Source of the DNA: JAAFIP01 sp043774625
GTDB taxonomy: Bacteria; Pseudomonadota; Gammaproteobacteria; Burkholderiales; Burkholderiaceae_C
Length of the DNA stretch: 64,000 bases
Reading direction: 5' to 3'
Assembly: GCA_043774625.1 (NCBI GenBank)
Contig: JAYVTG010000017.1
Span: 1 to 64,000 of the forward strand
Below, piece after piece: positions 15,954 through 25,340 of this stretch. The translations under genes were made by a program, and so were the position numbers. Within the stretch, counting starts at the first letter, position 1. Every line of letters starts with the position of its first letter. The notes under the pieces were generated by a model. That model had not been told where the DNA came from and searched no databases. It worked only from the letters and a program-made list of their open reading frames with translations.

Positions 15954-17713
15954 TACAGTTTAACGCGCAGGCGTTTGAGCGTATCGCGCAGGGTGTCGTT
16001 GTCGGGGTTCAGCAAGCTGGCCTCGCGCCAGATGGTCAGGGCCTTGTCGCGCTGGCCGTTAGCCCAATAGACCTCGCCCAGATGCGTGCCGATTTCGGTG
16101 TCAGGCTTGTCTTTATAGGCACCTTCCAGAATTTTGATGGCCGCTGCCTTGTTGCCCATGCGAAATTCGACCCATCCCAGACTGTCGGTGATAAACGGGT
16201 CGCCTGGAGCGAATTCCAGCGCTTTGAGGATAAGTTGCTTGGCCTCGGGCAAACGTATATTGCGCTCGGCAAACGAGTAACCCAACGCGTTGTAAGCTTG
16301 GTGATAGTCGGGCTTGGCTGCGATCAACTTGCGCAGCAGGCGTTCCATTTCCGGCAGCTGGTCTAGTTTTTCGGCCATCATGGCTTGGTCGTACAGCAGC
16401 TCGGTGTCGGCTGGGTCGCGCGCGTAGCCTTGGGCCAGCAGATCATAGGCGGGCTGGTATTGCTTTTCGTCGCGCAACAACTGCACTTCAGACACCAGCT
16501 TGCTGCGTTTGTCAGCGTCATTACGCTCGGGCAGGTTGCGAATGAGTTTGCGAGCCTCGTCCATCTTGCCCTGCTTGGCCAAAATGGACGCACGGCGGTT
16601 TTGCGTGCTGGCCAGGGCTTCGGAGCTGTCAATTTTGGACAACCAGCCCTCGGCCAGAGCAAAGTCTTTGCGCTTTTCTGCTATTTGAGACAAGGACAGA
16701 TACGCTTGCGTCAAGCCGCGCTGGCGTTCATCACTGGGTTCTTTTTCCTTCACCAGGTCAACGTACTTTTTCAGTGATTCATCGGCTGCAACTAGCTGGT
16801 TGTCCTGCACTTGCAGGGTGCCTTGCACCAGCCAGGGTTCGGCAAAATCAGGTTTTTCACGCGTGACGGTCTGGATTTGTTGGCCTGCTTCGGCGTAGCG
16901 CTGTGCGTCAAGCAGAGCCCTTGCATAGGCCATGCGGATTTCGGGCATGGCTTTGTCGCTTTGCAGATATTTTTTAACAATCACCTCCGCCGCTGGTTGT
17001 TTGGGTTCCATGATTTCCAGCGCCAGCAGGGCAGGGCCGGGTGCAGTGGCGTCAGCGGTATGTGCACGGTTGACGGCGTCCAGCGCGCCGGGTGCGTCGG
17101 CTGCTGCCAGGCGCAGCCTGCCCACCGATGTCCAGGCGGGCGCAGCCGTAGCGGGTGCTGCCAAGTATTCGGTAATCGCTTTTTCTACTACGCTTGCAGC
17201 GAGTTTTTTGTCGCTTACTCGGGCATAGCTGCGCGGGATGACGGCCAGCACGCCGCTACGGTCAGCCACAGGTGCCAGGGCAATGTCGGTGCGCAAAGGT
17301 TCAGCACTGTCGGCCACGCGGTTCAAGGCCAGCAAGACCTGTAACACCTGGCGGTTAGCCTCGCGCGACTGGGGCTGGGCTGTCTTCCAGGCGCGGGCAG
17401 CTTGCAAGGCGGCCTCGCCGGATCGGCCCTGGATGGCGATGTCTACTGCACGGGCATACAGGCTAGGGTCATTGGTTTTGCGGGCTGCGTCCAGCATGAG
17501 CGAAAAGCCAACGCTGGGGTCTGTGTTGCGGGCATTCAGCTCACCAAGCAGCAGTTGGTAAAACAGTTCGGCATCCATTTTGGACGCTTGCGGTGTGCCC
17601 GCAACTTCGGCAAGTGTGGCCACTTGCGCAGGTGTTTGCGCGGTCGCGCTATGCCATGCGCCCAGCAGAGCCAGACTAAGTACGGAGAGCTTGCAAATAT
17701 CTTGAAGTTTCAT
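15953..17713 (-). CDS. periplasmic tetratricopeptide-repeat protein
   Basis: A 586-residue protein with an N-terminal signal sequence (KLSVLSLALLGAWHSATAQ; start at MKLQ, 17713) and TPR-like helical pairs throughout, e.g. ALGYSFAERNIRLPEAKQLILKALEFAPGDPFITDSLGWVEFRMG. TPR proteins scaffold other proteins; position directly before lolB suggests a role in envelope assembly, but the partner is unknown. The same gene pair is common in Burkholderiales. The divergent mutM begins 20 bp away. Confidence 0.85.
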   Translation of the reverse strand: MKLQDICKLSVLSLALLGAWHSATAQTPAQVATLAEVAGTPQASKMDAELFYQLLLGELNARNTDPSVGFSLMLDAARKTNDPSLYARAVDIAIQGRSGEAALQAARAWKTAQPQSREANRQVLQVLLALNRVADSAEPLRTDIALAPVADRSGVLAVIPRSYARVSDKKLAASVVEKAITEYLAAPATAAPAWTSVGRLRLAAADAPGALDAVNRAHTADATAPGPALLALEIMEPKQPAAEVIVKKYLQSDKAMPEIRMAYARALLDAQRYAEAGQQIQTVTREKPDFAEPWLVQGTLQVQDNQLVAADESLKKYVDLVKEKEPSDERQRGLTQAYLSLSQIAEKRKDFALAEGWLSKIDSSEALASTQNRRASILAKQGKMDEARKLIRNLPERNDADKRSKLVSEVQLLRDEKQYQPAYDLLAQGYARDPADTELLYDQAMMAEKLDQLPEMERLLRKLIAAKPDYHQAYNALGYSFAERNIRLPEAKQLILKALEFAPGDPFITDSLGWVEFRMGNKAAAIKILEGAYKDKPDTEIGTHLGEVYWANGQRDKALTIWREASLLNPDNDTLRDTLKRLRVKL

Positions 17714-17733
17714 TTGCCCATGATAATCCAAGC

Positions 17734-18567
17734 ATGCCTGAATTGCCTGAAGTAGAAGTCACACGATTAAGTTTTGCTGACCGCATTGCGGGCGCGCATA
17801 TTCTTTCGCTGGAAATGGGAAAACCCCTGCGCTGGCCACTGGGTATTGACCCTGACGAATTGACGGGGCGAACCGTTGTAGCAGTGCGCCGCCGCGGTAA
17901 ATATCTGTTGCTGGACTTAAGCAAAGATGACCAATCGCCGCACGGGTTGTTGTTATTGCATCTGGGCATGTCGGGGTCGTTAAATTTTGCGCACAACATG
18001 ACAGCACCAGGCAAGCATGACCATTTCACCATGACTACGTCGCGCGGGGTGCTGCGCTTGCACGACCCACGCCGATTTGGTGCTGTGGTGTATGCAAGCT
18101 CTGAAAATGATAGCTGCTCGCGCAAGCTACTCGCTGGCCTGGGGGTAGAACCATTGACAAAAGACTTTGATCCCACACTTTTTCATGCTGCGCTCAAGTT
18201 GCGCAAAACAGCCATCAAGCAAGTGCTGCTGGCGGGTGATATGGTGGTGGGTGTAGGTAATATTTATGCGTCAGAGGCTTTGTTTATGGCGGGTATTCGG
18301 CCCATCGTACGCGCTTGCAGCATCAGCGCCCCCCGCGCTGCGCGCCTGCACGCAGCAATAGTGCAAGTACTAACAGCCGCTTTGGCCAAGGGCGGCAGCA
18401 CATTGCGCGACTTTCAAAGTGCCGATGGGAAAAACGGTTACTTTCAACTGCAAGCCATGGTGTACGGGCGCGCGGGTGAACCTTGCAGGCAGTGTGGGGC
18501 ACCCATTCGGCTGATCAAGCAGGGACAGCGCAGCACGTTTTTTTGCCCCAATTGCCAAAAATACTGA
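17734..18567 (+). CDS. mutM: formamidopyrimidine-DNA glycosylase MutM
   Basis: Removes 8-oxoguanine and ring-opened purines. N-terminal PELPEVE carries the catalytic Pro2 and Glu3; HDPRRFGAVV and GVGNIYASEALF are family signatures. The C-terminal zinc finger is CRQCGAPIRLIKQGQRSTFFCPNC. At 277 residues it is the normal length. SSENDSCSRKLLAGLG, at a variable loop, overlaps a copy of the dispersed repeat. With mutY downstream it forms a GO-repair group. Confidence 0.97.
   Translation: MPELPEVEVTRLSFADRIAGAHILSLEMGKPLRWPLGIDPDELTGRTVVAVRRRGKYLLLDLSKDDQSPHGLLLLHLGMSGSLNFAHNMTAPGKHDHFTMTTSRGVLRLHDPRRFGAVVYASSENDSCSRKLLAGLGVEPLTKDFDPTLFHAALKLRKTAIKQVLLAGDMVVGVGNIYASEALFMAGIRPIVRACSISAPRAARLHAAIVQVLTAALAKGGSTLRDFQSADGKNGYFQLQAMVYGRAGEPCRQCGAPIRLIKQGQRSTFFCPNCQKY
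18097..18138 (+). repeat. dispersed repeat inside mutM
   Basis: GAAAATGATAGCTGCTCGCG followed by CAAGCTACTCGCTGGC. Sense orientation, but read in a different frame (NDSCSRKLLAG) from the signal-peptide copies. Confidence 0.65.
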
Positions 18568-18648
18568 GATACTTACTGGTTGTCAGTCATAACGCCAGCA
18601 TGTAACAGCCTGAATACGACATGATAAAAGCCTAAAGCGAGAGCCACT

Positions 18649-20772
18649 TTGACTACATCTTTCAATGACCATTTTGAGGCGCACAGTGTGTGGCGGCGCC
18701 AGTTTGCGTTGCGCTTAAAGCTGCTGTCGGACTGGATGCGGGACCACGAACTGCAAGACGCTGCGGTGGAAGAACGCTTGCAGCGACTGGAAGCGCGCAT
18801 GCGCTCAGACAAAGTGATGGTGGCTTTTGTAGCTGAATTCTCGCGCGGTAAGTCTGAATTGATCAACGCGATCTTTTTTGCGTCTTATGGCAGGCGCATC
18901 ATGCCTGCCAGTGCGGGTCGCACCACCATGTGCCCGACCGAATTGGGCTGGGATGCCGAGTTTCCGCCTTGCTTGCGCTTGCTGCCCATTGAAACGCGCC
19001 TCAAACCCCAGGCGCTGATGGAATGGCGCGCAGCACCCGAAAAATGGACGCGCGTTGACCTGGACGTGAACGATGCATCTCAACTGGCGCAGGCCTTTGA
19101 AAAGGTCGCCGAAATTCGCAAAGTCACCAAGGACGAGGCGCGCGCTCTGGGGTTTTGGCATGACGATATCCCCGAAGACAACCCCTTGCTGACAGCTGAC
19201 GGCATGGTGGAGGTGCCCAAATGGCGCCATGCGCTCATCAACATCGCCCACCCACTGCTCAAGCAGGGGTTGGTGATTCTGGATACCCCGGGTTTGAATG
19301 CTATTGGCGCCGAGCCTGAGTTGACCGTTAGCCTGATACCGCAAGCCCATGCGGTGGTGTTTATCCTGGGGGCAGACACGGGCGTCACCAAGTCGGACTT
19401 GTCGATTTGGCGAGAACATTTGATCACTGAAGGCATGGACAACAGCTCTCGCCTGGTCGTGTTGAACAAGATCGACACGATGTGGGATGCGTTGTCCACA
19501 CCCGAGCAAGTAGAGGCCAACGTACAGCGCCAGCGCGCCACCTCAGCCGAAATTTTGGGTTTGCCACAAATCCAGGTGATTCCCGTTTCAGCGCAAAAAG
19601 GCCTGGTTGCCAAGGTGACGGGCGATAAAGCCTTGCTCCAGGCCAGCCAACTGCCCTTGCTCGAACAAGCATTAAGCGAAGGCATGATGGGGAAACGCCG
19701 CAGCATTTTGCTCAACGCCGTGTCGTCTGGCGTGATGGATTTGCGCACTGAAACTACCCGTGTCATCAATATACGCCGCCGCGACGTGGCTGAGCAAATG
19801 ATGGAGTTACGCGGTTTGCGTGGTAAAAATACAACTGTCATCAAGCAAATGCGTAACCGCATTGATGGTGAGCAGGATGAGTTTGATAACAGCGGTGCTC
19901 GAATCCAGGCCGTGCGGTCGATCCATTTGAAGCTGTTGCGGGAAGTGTTTGCCGCGCTAGGCAGCGCTACCCTCAAAGCAGAGCTGCGCCAGTTGAATGA
20001 TGCATTGCGCCAGCCCGGAATCAAGCTGGGAGTGAAAAAGGCCTACAACGACACCTTTGCCCGCCTGCGTGAAGGTTTGGCCCAAGCGCGTGGTTTGAAC
20101 GGAGAGATTCAAACCATGCTCTCCAGCAGCTTTCGCCAGCTCAACACAGAATTTGGTTTCTCTCTGCAAACTCCGCGCGAACCCGAGCTGGCACGATATG
20201 AACGCGACCTGGCTTTGGTTGAGCGCAGTCATATCCAATACTTGGGCGTTGGCAATATATTGAAGCTGGCCCAGCCAGATTTTGCGGACCGTCTGGTGCG
20301 TGCGTTGGCTACCCGCCTGCGGGTGGTGTACGAGTCTGCCTTGGGCGAAGTAGAGTTGTGGAACAAATCTGCAGCCGCCCAGCTAGACGCCCAACTGCGT
20401 GAACGCAGACGCAATTTTGCACGCCGCATAGAAGCGATTGAACGTATTCAAAACGCTGCTGGCACACTGGACGAACGCATTGCGGAGATTGCAGCCCAAG
20501 ATGCCAGTTTGATCGCGCTGGACACAAAGCTAACCGAATTGACCAACCATTTGATTGATATTCCGTCCGAGCCTGAGGTTGAGCCTGACAAGCCCCTGTG
20601 GAATGCGCATGCGCCGCTGCCATCACCAGACAGCTCAAGGCCTGCACCGCTGAGTGCGCAATTGCCTTCACCTGCGCCTATTGGCTTGCACATACCTGAT
20701 GCGAGTCAGTTGCAAAGCCCCGCACCTAAAAAAGTGGTTGCTGCTGCACCCAAGGTGCTGGTGTCCGACTGA
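18649..20772 (+). CDS. dynamin-like GTPase
   Basis: A 707-residue large GTPase. P-loop AEFSRGKSELINAI, G3 DTPGLNA and G4 LNKID are visible, with a ~110-residue insert between P-loop and G3. The rest is long amphipathic helices (e.g. LDAQLRERRRNFARRIEAIERIQNAAG) as in bacterial dynamin-like proteins, which act on membranes. The C-terminus is a Pro-rich tail. The start is probably the TTG at 18649, with GAGAG upstream; no ATG lies in front of the conserved N-terminus. It sits between mutM and mutY on the same strand. Biological role not established here. Confidence 0.8.
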   Translation: MTTSFNDHFEAHSVWRRQFALRLKLLSDWMRDHELQDAAVEERLQRLEARMRSDKVMVAFVAEFSRGKSELINAIFFASYGRRIMPASAGRTTMCPTELGWDAEFPPCLRLLPIETRLKPQALMEWRAAPEKWTRVDLDVNDASQLAQAFEKVAEIRKVTKDEARALGFWHDDIPEDNPLLTADGMVEVPKWRHALINIAHPLLKQGLVILDTPGLNAIGAEPELTVSLIPQAHAVVFILGADTGVTKSDLSIWREHLITEGMDNSSRLVVLNKIDTMWDALSTPEQVEANVQRQRATSAEILGLPQIQVIPVSAQKGLVAKVTGDKALLQASQLPLLEQALSEGMMGKRRSILLNAVSSGVMDLRTETTRVINIRRRDVAEQMMELRGLRGKNTTVIKQMRNRIDGEQDEFDNSGARIQAVRSIHLKLLREVFAALGSATLKAELRQLNDALRQPGIKLGVKKAYNDTFARLREGLAQARGLNGEIQTMLSSSFRQLNTEFGFSLQTPREPELARYERDLALVERSHIQYLGVGNILKLAQPDFADRLVRALATRLRVVYESALGEVELWNKSAAAQLDAQLRERRRNFARRIEAIERIQNAAGTLDERIAEIAAQDASLIALDTKLTELTNHLIDIPSEPEVEPDKPLWNAHAPLPSPDSSRPAPLSAQLPSPAPIGLHIPDASQLQSPAPKKVVAAAPKVLVSD

Positions 20773-20788
20773 TTTTGCACGCGTGTTA

Positions 20789-21844
20789 ATGAGTTCGCCG
20801 CTGGTGCCGCGCATTCTGGCTTGGCAAGCCCAGCATGGCCGTACCGGCCTGCCATGGCAGGGCACGCAAGACCCCTACCGTGTGTGGTTGTCTGAAATCA
20901 TGCTGCAGCAAACCCAGGTGACGACGGTGCTGGAGTACTACCCACGCTTTTTAAAGCGCTTTCCAGACGTTGCTACCCTAGCCGCAGCCACGCAAGACGA
21001 TGTACTGGCGCTGTGGAGCGGCCTGGGCTATTACAGCCGCGCACGCAATCTACATAAATGCGCTCAGGCAGTAATGCAAGACTTCGGTGGCCAGTTTCCT
21101 CCTACTGCTGAGTTATTGCAAAGCTTGCCTGGCATTGGCCGGTCTACAGCGGCTGCAATTGCGGCCTTTTGCTATGGAGAACGCGTGGCCATTTTGGATG
21201 CCAATGTTAAACGCGTCTTGACGCGCGTGCTGGGCTTTGGTGACGATTTGGCACAGCAACGTCATGAAAAAGCTCTGTGGGACATGGCAACAGATTTACT
21301 GCCCACCAGGCAGCTCAAATCAAGCATGCCCCGCCACACACAGGCCATGATGGATCTGGGTGCAACGGTGTGTACTACGAGCAAACCAGCGTGCATTATT
21401 TGTCCGTTGGCCGAATCCTGTGTAGCGCATGCACAAGGTCAACCGGCCGCATATCCAGTGAAAACGCGCAAACTTAAACGGACTGCACAGGCATGGTGGC
21501 TGCTGTGGGCGCAGCGTAAAGACGGAGCTACGTGGTTGGTGTTACGCCCAGATTCGGGCGTGTGGGCTGGTTTGTATTGCCTTCCCATGTTTGCTAGCTT
21601 GCAAGAGCTGCAAAATGAAATGGGTGCCAAGCAGCTTCAAACTGCAAACGAAATGCCCGTTTTGAAACATGTCCTCACGCACAAAGATTTGTATTTGCAT
21701 GTGATGCAGTTACCTTGGCATGGTAGATCTGATCCCTTGGCAAGCGGTCAATGGGTAGCACCTGCAGAACTGGCCAACACCGGTTTGCCAGCGCCGATAC
21801 GCAAGTTGCTTGACGCTAAACATGCAGTCAATACACCTTTGTAG
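20789..21844 (+). CDS. mutY: adenine DNA glycosylase MutY
   Basis: Removes adenine mispaired with 8-oxoguanine. Features: LPWQGTQDPYRVWLSEIMLQQTQV, helix-hairpin-helix LPGIGRSTAAAIAAF with the downstream catalytic Asp (AILDANVKRVL), the [4Fe-4S] loop C-x6-C-x2-C-x5-C (VCTTSKPACIICPLAESC), and a C-terminal Nudix-like domain (WWLLWAQRKDG...SGVWAGLYCLP). I start at the ATG of MSSPLVPR (20789); the longer frame overlaps the GTPase gene. The 3' end overlaps the convergent rapZ by 17 bp. Confidence 0.95.
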   Translation: MSSPLVPRILAWQAQHGRTGLPWQGTQDPYRVWLSEIMLQQTQVTTVLEYYPRFLKRFPDVATLAAATQDDVLALWSGLGYYSRARNLHKCAQAVMQDFGGQFPPTAELLQSLPGIGRSTAAAIAAFCYGERVAILDANVKRVLTRVLGFGDDLAQQRHEKALWDMATDLLPTRQLKSSMPRHTQAMMDLGATVCTTSKPACIICPLAESCVAHAQGQPAAYPVKTRKLKRTAQAWWLLWAQRKDGATWLVLRPDSGVWAGLYCLPMFASLQELQNEMGAKQLQTANEMPVLKHVLTHKDLYLHVMQLPWHGRSDPLASGQWVAPAELANTGLPAPIRKLLDAKHAVNTPL

Positions 21845-22724
21845 CAAATAACTTACCGTCCATCTCGCGGTGGCGCTTTAAGGTGCTCCAGTCTTTGGCA
21901 AACAGTTTGGCCAGTTCTTCTACCAAAAAAACCGAGCGGTGTTGCCCGCCCGTACAACCAATGGCCACGGTCACGTAGCTGCGGTGGTCCTTGGCAAGGC
22001 TGGGTAACCAGTGCCCGACAAAATCATGGATATTCTTGAGCATCAAAGCCACATCGTTTTGCTGGTTCAGAAAATCAGCAACTGCCTTGTCTTTGCCAGT
22101 CAACGGTCGCAGGTCGATCTCGTAGTGCGGGTTGGGGAGCATGCGCACATCAAACACATAGTCTGCGTCGTTGGGTATGCCGCGCTTAAAGCCAAACGAT
22201 TCGAAGACCAGGGTGAGCTGTTTGGGCGGGGCAGACAGCAGATCTTTGATATAGCTTTGCAGTTGTGTAGCGCGAATCAAGCTGGTGTCCATCACATGCG
22301 ACTGTTCGCGCAAATCAACCAGCAGCTCACGCTCCAGTTCAATTGCGTCGGTCAAAGCGCGCTGCATGTCGTTCTCGTCGTTTTTGGATAGCGGATGCTT
22401 GCGACGCGTCTCTGAAAAACGGTTGACCAGTGTTTCGGTATTGGAGTCGAGAAAAATGGACTTGACGTGGTGGCCTTGTTCACGCAAGAGGGCAAGTTGC
22501 TTGGGCAGCAAATGTAATGAAGTGGCGCTGCGCACGTCCACTGCAATACCTATCTTTTGCACTTTGTAATTTTTTTCCAGTTCTATAAATGACGCCAATA
22601 ATTCGGGCGGCAAATTATCTACGCAGTAATATTGCGCGTCTTCCAAAGCGTGCAATGCCACAGACTTGCCAGAGCCTGACATGCCAGTGATAAGCACAAT
22701 GTCGATGGGTACAAAGTCTGTCAT
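21828..22724 (-). CDS. rapZ: RNase adapter protein RapZ
   Basis: A P-loop protein that in E. coli guides RNase E to the GlmZ sRNA and so controls amino-sugar synthesis. Walker A GMSGSGKSVALHALED at the N-terminus, YYCVDNLPPEL, SFGFKRGIPNDADYVFDVRMLPNP and the C-terminal GCTGGQHRSVFLVE are family hallmarks. Start at MTDFVPIDIV (22724), 7 bp after the recN stop; 298 residues. Cotranscription with recN is likely. Confidence 0.95.
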   Translation of the reverse strand: MTDFVPIDIVLITGMSGSGKSVALHALEDAQYYCVDNLPPELLASFIELEKNYKVQKIGIAVDVRSATSLHLLPKQLALLREQGHHVKSIFLDSNTETLVNRFSETRRKHPLSKNDENDMQRALTDAIELERELLVDLREQSHVMDTSLIRATQLQSYIKDLLSAPPKQLTLVFESFGFKRGIPNDADYVFDVRMLPNPHYEIDLRPLTGKDKAVADFLNQQNDVALMLKNIHDFVGHWLPSLAKDHRSYVTVAIGCTGGQHRSVFLVEELAKLFAKDWSTLKRHREMDGKLFATKVY

Positions 22725-22731
22725 GGTGTGC

Positions 22732-24387
22732 TTACTGCCCCAGCATTTCTTTGGCATGCGCCATGGTGGTACTCGACAACTTTTCACCGCCCAACATGCG
22801 TGCTATTTCGGCTACGCGCATTTCACCATGAATTGCCTGTACCTGACTCACCGTTTGCTTGCCATCCAATTTTTTGGACACTTGCAAATGATTGTCAGCA
22901 CACGCAGCCACCTGGGGCAAGTGGGTTACGGCCAGCACCTGGCGGTCTTTGCCCAGTTGCTTCATCAGGCGGCCAACAGTTTCTGCCACCGCGCCGCCAA
23001 CGCCTGAGTCCACTTCGTCAAAAATCAGCGTACCTGCGCGGCCCAATTGGCTGGTGCACACGGCGATGGCCAGTGCAATACGTGACAATTCGCCGCCAGA
23101 GGCCACTTTGCCAATAGGGCGTGCCGTACTGCCAGGATGGCCAGCTACCAAAAACTCTACGCGTTCAGCGCCATAGGCTGCAGGTTCATCCAGAGTTGCC
23201 AGGTTCACTTCAAAATGCCCACCCTGCATGCCCAAGCCTTGCATGGCCTGGGTGATGGCCGAGCTGAGTTTGGGAGCCGTTTTTTTGCGCGCCTTGCTGA
23301 GCGCAGCGCAGGCAGAGGTAAATTCTGCATGTGCGGCACGCTCGGCTTTTTCCAGCCCGTCCAGATCGCTGGCAGCATCAAGCCGGGTTAAATCATCTTT
23401 CCACCCGGTTTGTAAAGCAAACAGCTCGGCAGGCGGACGTTTATGGCGGCGTGCCAGCGACATCCACAGCCCCATGCGTTCGTCCAACTGTGCCAAGCGT
23501 TTCGGATCAGGTTCGGTCTTGCGCAGGTAGCCATGCAAGCTGTGCGCAACGTCTTCCATTTGCGCCCTACTTTGTGCCAATATCTCGCCTAGTGCCTTAA
23601 AATCATGCGCGAGCAGCTCCTGATTTTGTAGCAGTTGGTGCGCTTTGTTTACCTGAGCAATGGCACCCAGCGTGTTGGCTGAATCGCCTTCGAGTTGCTC
23701 CAGCGCTTGCTGCGCAGCTTCCAGCAAGGTGTTGGCATTCGATAAAATTCCGTGTTCAGCATTCAAGTCGTCCCACTCGTCTTTACCAGGTGCCAGTTTT
23801 TCCATCTCGCCCAACTGCCACTGTAAACGCTCACGTTCGTTTTGCAAGCTGGACTGCTGGTTGCGGGCTTCTTGCAAGCTATTGAAAGCCGTGCGCCAAA
23901 CTTGCCAACTGGTGGCAACGGGCTGTGTGTTGATGCTTCCAAACGCATCCAGCAGGCCGCGCACTGCGTCCGCACGTGTCAAGGCTGCCCAGGCGTGTTG
24001 ACCGTGGATGTCTACCAATTGTTCCGATGCCTCGCGCAATTGCGCCGCAGTCGCAGGGCTACCGTTAATCCAGGCGCGGCTTTTACCTTGGGTGTCGATG
24101 CTGCGACGAACCAGCAAGCCGTCAGCATCAGTGTTAAAGCCTGCTTCTTCCAACCAGGGGTTGATCCAATCGGGGCAATCCATTTCAATACAAATGTCGG
24201 CTCTTGCAGCACCCTCGCGCACCATGCTGGCATCTGCACGCGCGCCCAGAGCTATTTGTACAGCGTCTACTAAAATGGATTTACCAGCACCAGTCTCGCC
24301 TGTCAGCACACTAAAGCCACCTGATAAATCCAGTTCCATTTCGCGCACGATCACAAAGTCGCGCAGGCTGATTCGTTTAAGTCCCAT
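22732..24387 (-). CDS. recN: DNA repair ATPase RecN
   Basis: A 551-residue SMC-like ATPase for double-strand-break repair. Walker A is LTGETGAGKSILVDAV at the N-terminus; the ABC signature VASGGELSRIALAIA and Walker B TLIFDEVDSGVGG are at the C-terminus, separated by coiled coils. Lies directly downstream of nadK (15-bp gap) on the same strand, a conserved order. No LexA box is obvious in the short spacer. Confidence 0.96.
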   Translation of the reverse strand: MGLKRISLRDFVIVREMELDLSGGFSVLTGETGAGKSILVDAVQIALGARADASMVREGAARADICIEMDCPDWINPWLEEAGFNTDADGLLVRRSIDTQGKSRAWINGSPATAAQLREASEQLVDIHGQHAWAALTRADAVRGLLDAFGSINTQPVATSWQVWRTAFNSLQEARNQQSSLQNERERLQWQLGEMEKLAPGKDEWDDLNAEHGILSNANTLLEAAQQALEQLEGDSANTLGAIAQVNKAHQLLQNQELLAHDFKALGEILAQSRAQMEDVAHSLHGYLRKTEPDPKRLAQLDERMGLWMSLARRHKRPPAELFALQTGWKDDLTRLDAASDLDGLEKAERAAHAEFTSACAALSKARKKTAPKLSSAITQAMQGLGMQGGHFEVNLATLDEPAAYGAERVEFLVAGHPGSTARPIGKVASGGELSRIALAIAVCTSQLGRAGTLIFDEVDSGVGGAVAETVGRLMKQLGKDRQVLAVTHLPQVAACADNHLQVSKKLDGKQTVSQVQAIHGEMRVAEIARMLGGEKLSSTTMAHAKEMLGQ

Positions 24388-24402
24388 ACCGATTCACCTT
24401 TT

Positions 24403-25287
24403 TCAGGCTCCTCCCTCGTTCCAATGCAATTTCTTGCGCAAGGTGTCAAAGTAACTCCAACCACGGGGGTGCAAAAAGCGCACGCTATGTTCTGACTTGC
24501 GCACCACAATCCTGTCACCATGTAGCAAAGACGCAAGGGACTGCATATCAAAATTGGCACTGGCGTCTCTACCTGCTACTATTTCAATAGCTACTTCCGC
24601 AGTGTCCGCAAGGACTATAGGCCTATTTGATAGGGTATGTGGCGCAATCGGTACCATCAACCAGCCAGCAATCGACGGGTGCAGCACGGGGCCACCGGCG
24701 GACATGGCGTAGGCCGTAGACCCTGTCGGTGATGCGATGATCAAACCGTCAGCCCGCTGGTTGGCCACAAAACGTCCATCGACCTCTACCCGCAACTCCA
24801 CCATGCCTGCTATGGCACCACGGTTTACAACCACGTCGTTCATGGCTAATGCGTCAAACACGCAACGCCCATCTCGCATTACCTTGGCGTGCATCAGGCT
24901 GCGTCTGTCCTCCTGAAAATCGCCACGCAACATGGGGCCAAGCGTTTCGCGGTAGTTATCTAACGGAATGTCAGTCACAAAACCCAGGCGGCCCTGGTTG
25001 ATGCCGATAAGTGGCACGCCAAAACGCGCCAGCTGGCGTCCAATGCCCAGCATGGTGCCATCGCCTCCCACGACCAAGCCCACGTCGCAATGCTCGCCTA
25101 TGCCGTCCACATTCAAGCTGGGGTACTCGTTGATACCGGTGTTGGTGGCAGTATCGGCTTCCAGCGACACGTCCAGTCCTACAGCTTCCAGATACTGGGC
25201 AATGTCACGCAAAACTACAGTTGCTCCAGCGAGGGCAGTAGCATGGTATTTACCTATGAGTGCAACGTGGCGAAATTGTGCTGGCAT
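24403..25287 (-). CDS. nadK: NAD kinase
   Basis: Phosphorylates NAD to NADP. Contains GGDGTMLGIGR (the GGDG active site), NQGRLGFVTDI, the NE/D-type motif VFDALAMNDVVVNRG and SPTGSTAYAMSAGGPVLHP. 294 residues, normal length. RPIVLADTAEVAIEIVAGRDA overlaps a partial copy of the dispersed repeat. Divergent from hrcA across a 53-bp spacer. Confidence 0.96.
   Translation of the reverse strand: MPAQFRHVALIGKYHATALAGATVVLRDIAQYLEAVGLDVSLEADTATNTGINEYPSLNVDGIGEHCDVGLVVGGDGTMLGIGRQLARFGVPLIGINQGRLGFVTDIPLDNYRETLGPMLRGDFQEDRRSLMHAKVMRDGRCVFDALAMNDVVVNRGAIAGMVELRVEVDGRFVANQRADGLIIASPTGSTAYAMSAGGPVLHPSIAGWLMVPIAPHTLSNRPIVLADTAEVAIEIVAGRDASANFDMQSLASLLHGDRIVVRKSEHSVRFLHPRGWSYFDTLRKKLHWNEGGA
24574..24610 (+). 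repeat. partial dispersed repeat inside nadK
   Basis: TGCTACTATTTCAATAGCTAC followed by TTCCGCAGTGTCCGC. It keeps the AATAGCTAC arm and the GCTACTATT inverted arm, but the right half is diverged. Confidence 0.4.
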
Positions 25288-25340
25288 GGTTAAATACTAC
25301 CTCATTACAATGTCTACAGAACATACGCAATTTTATTTTC

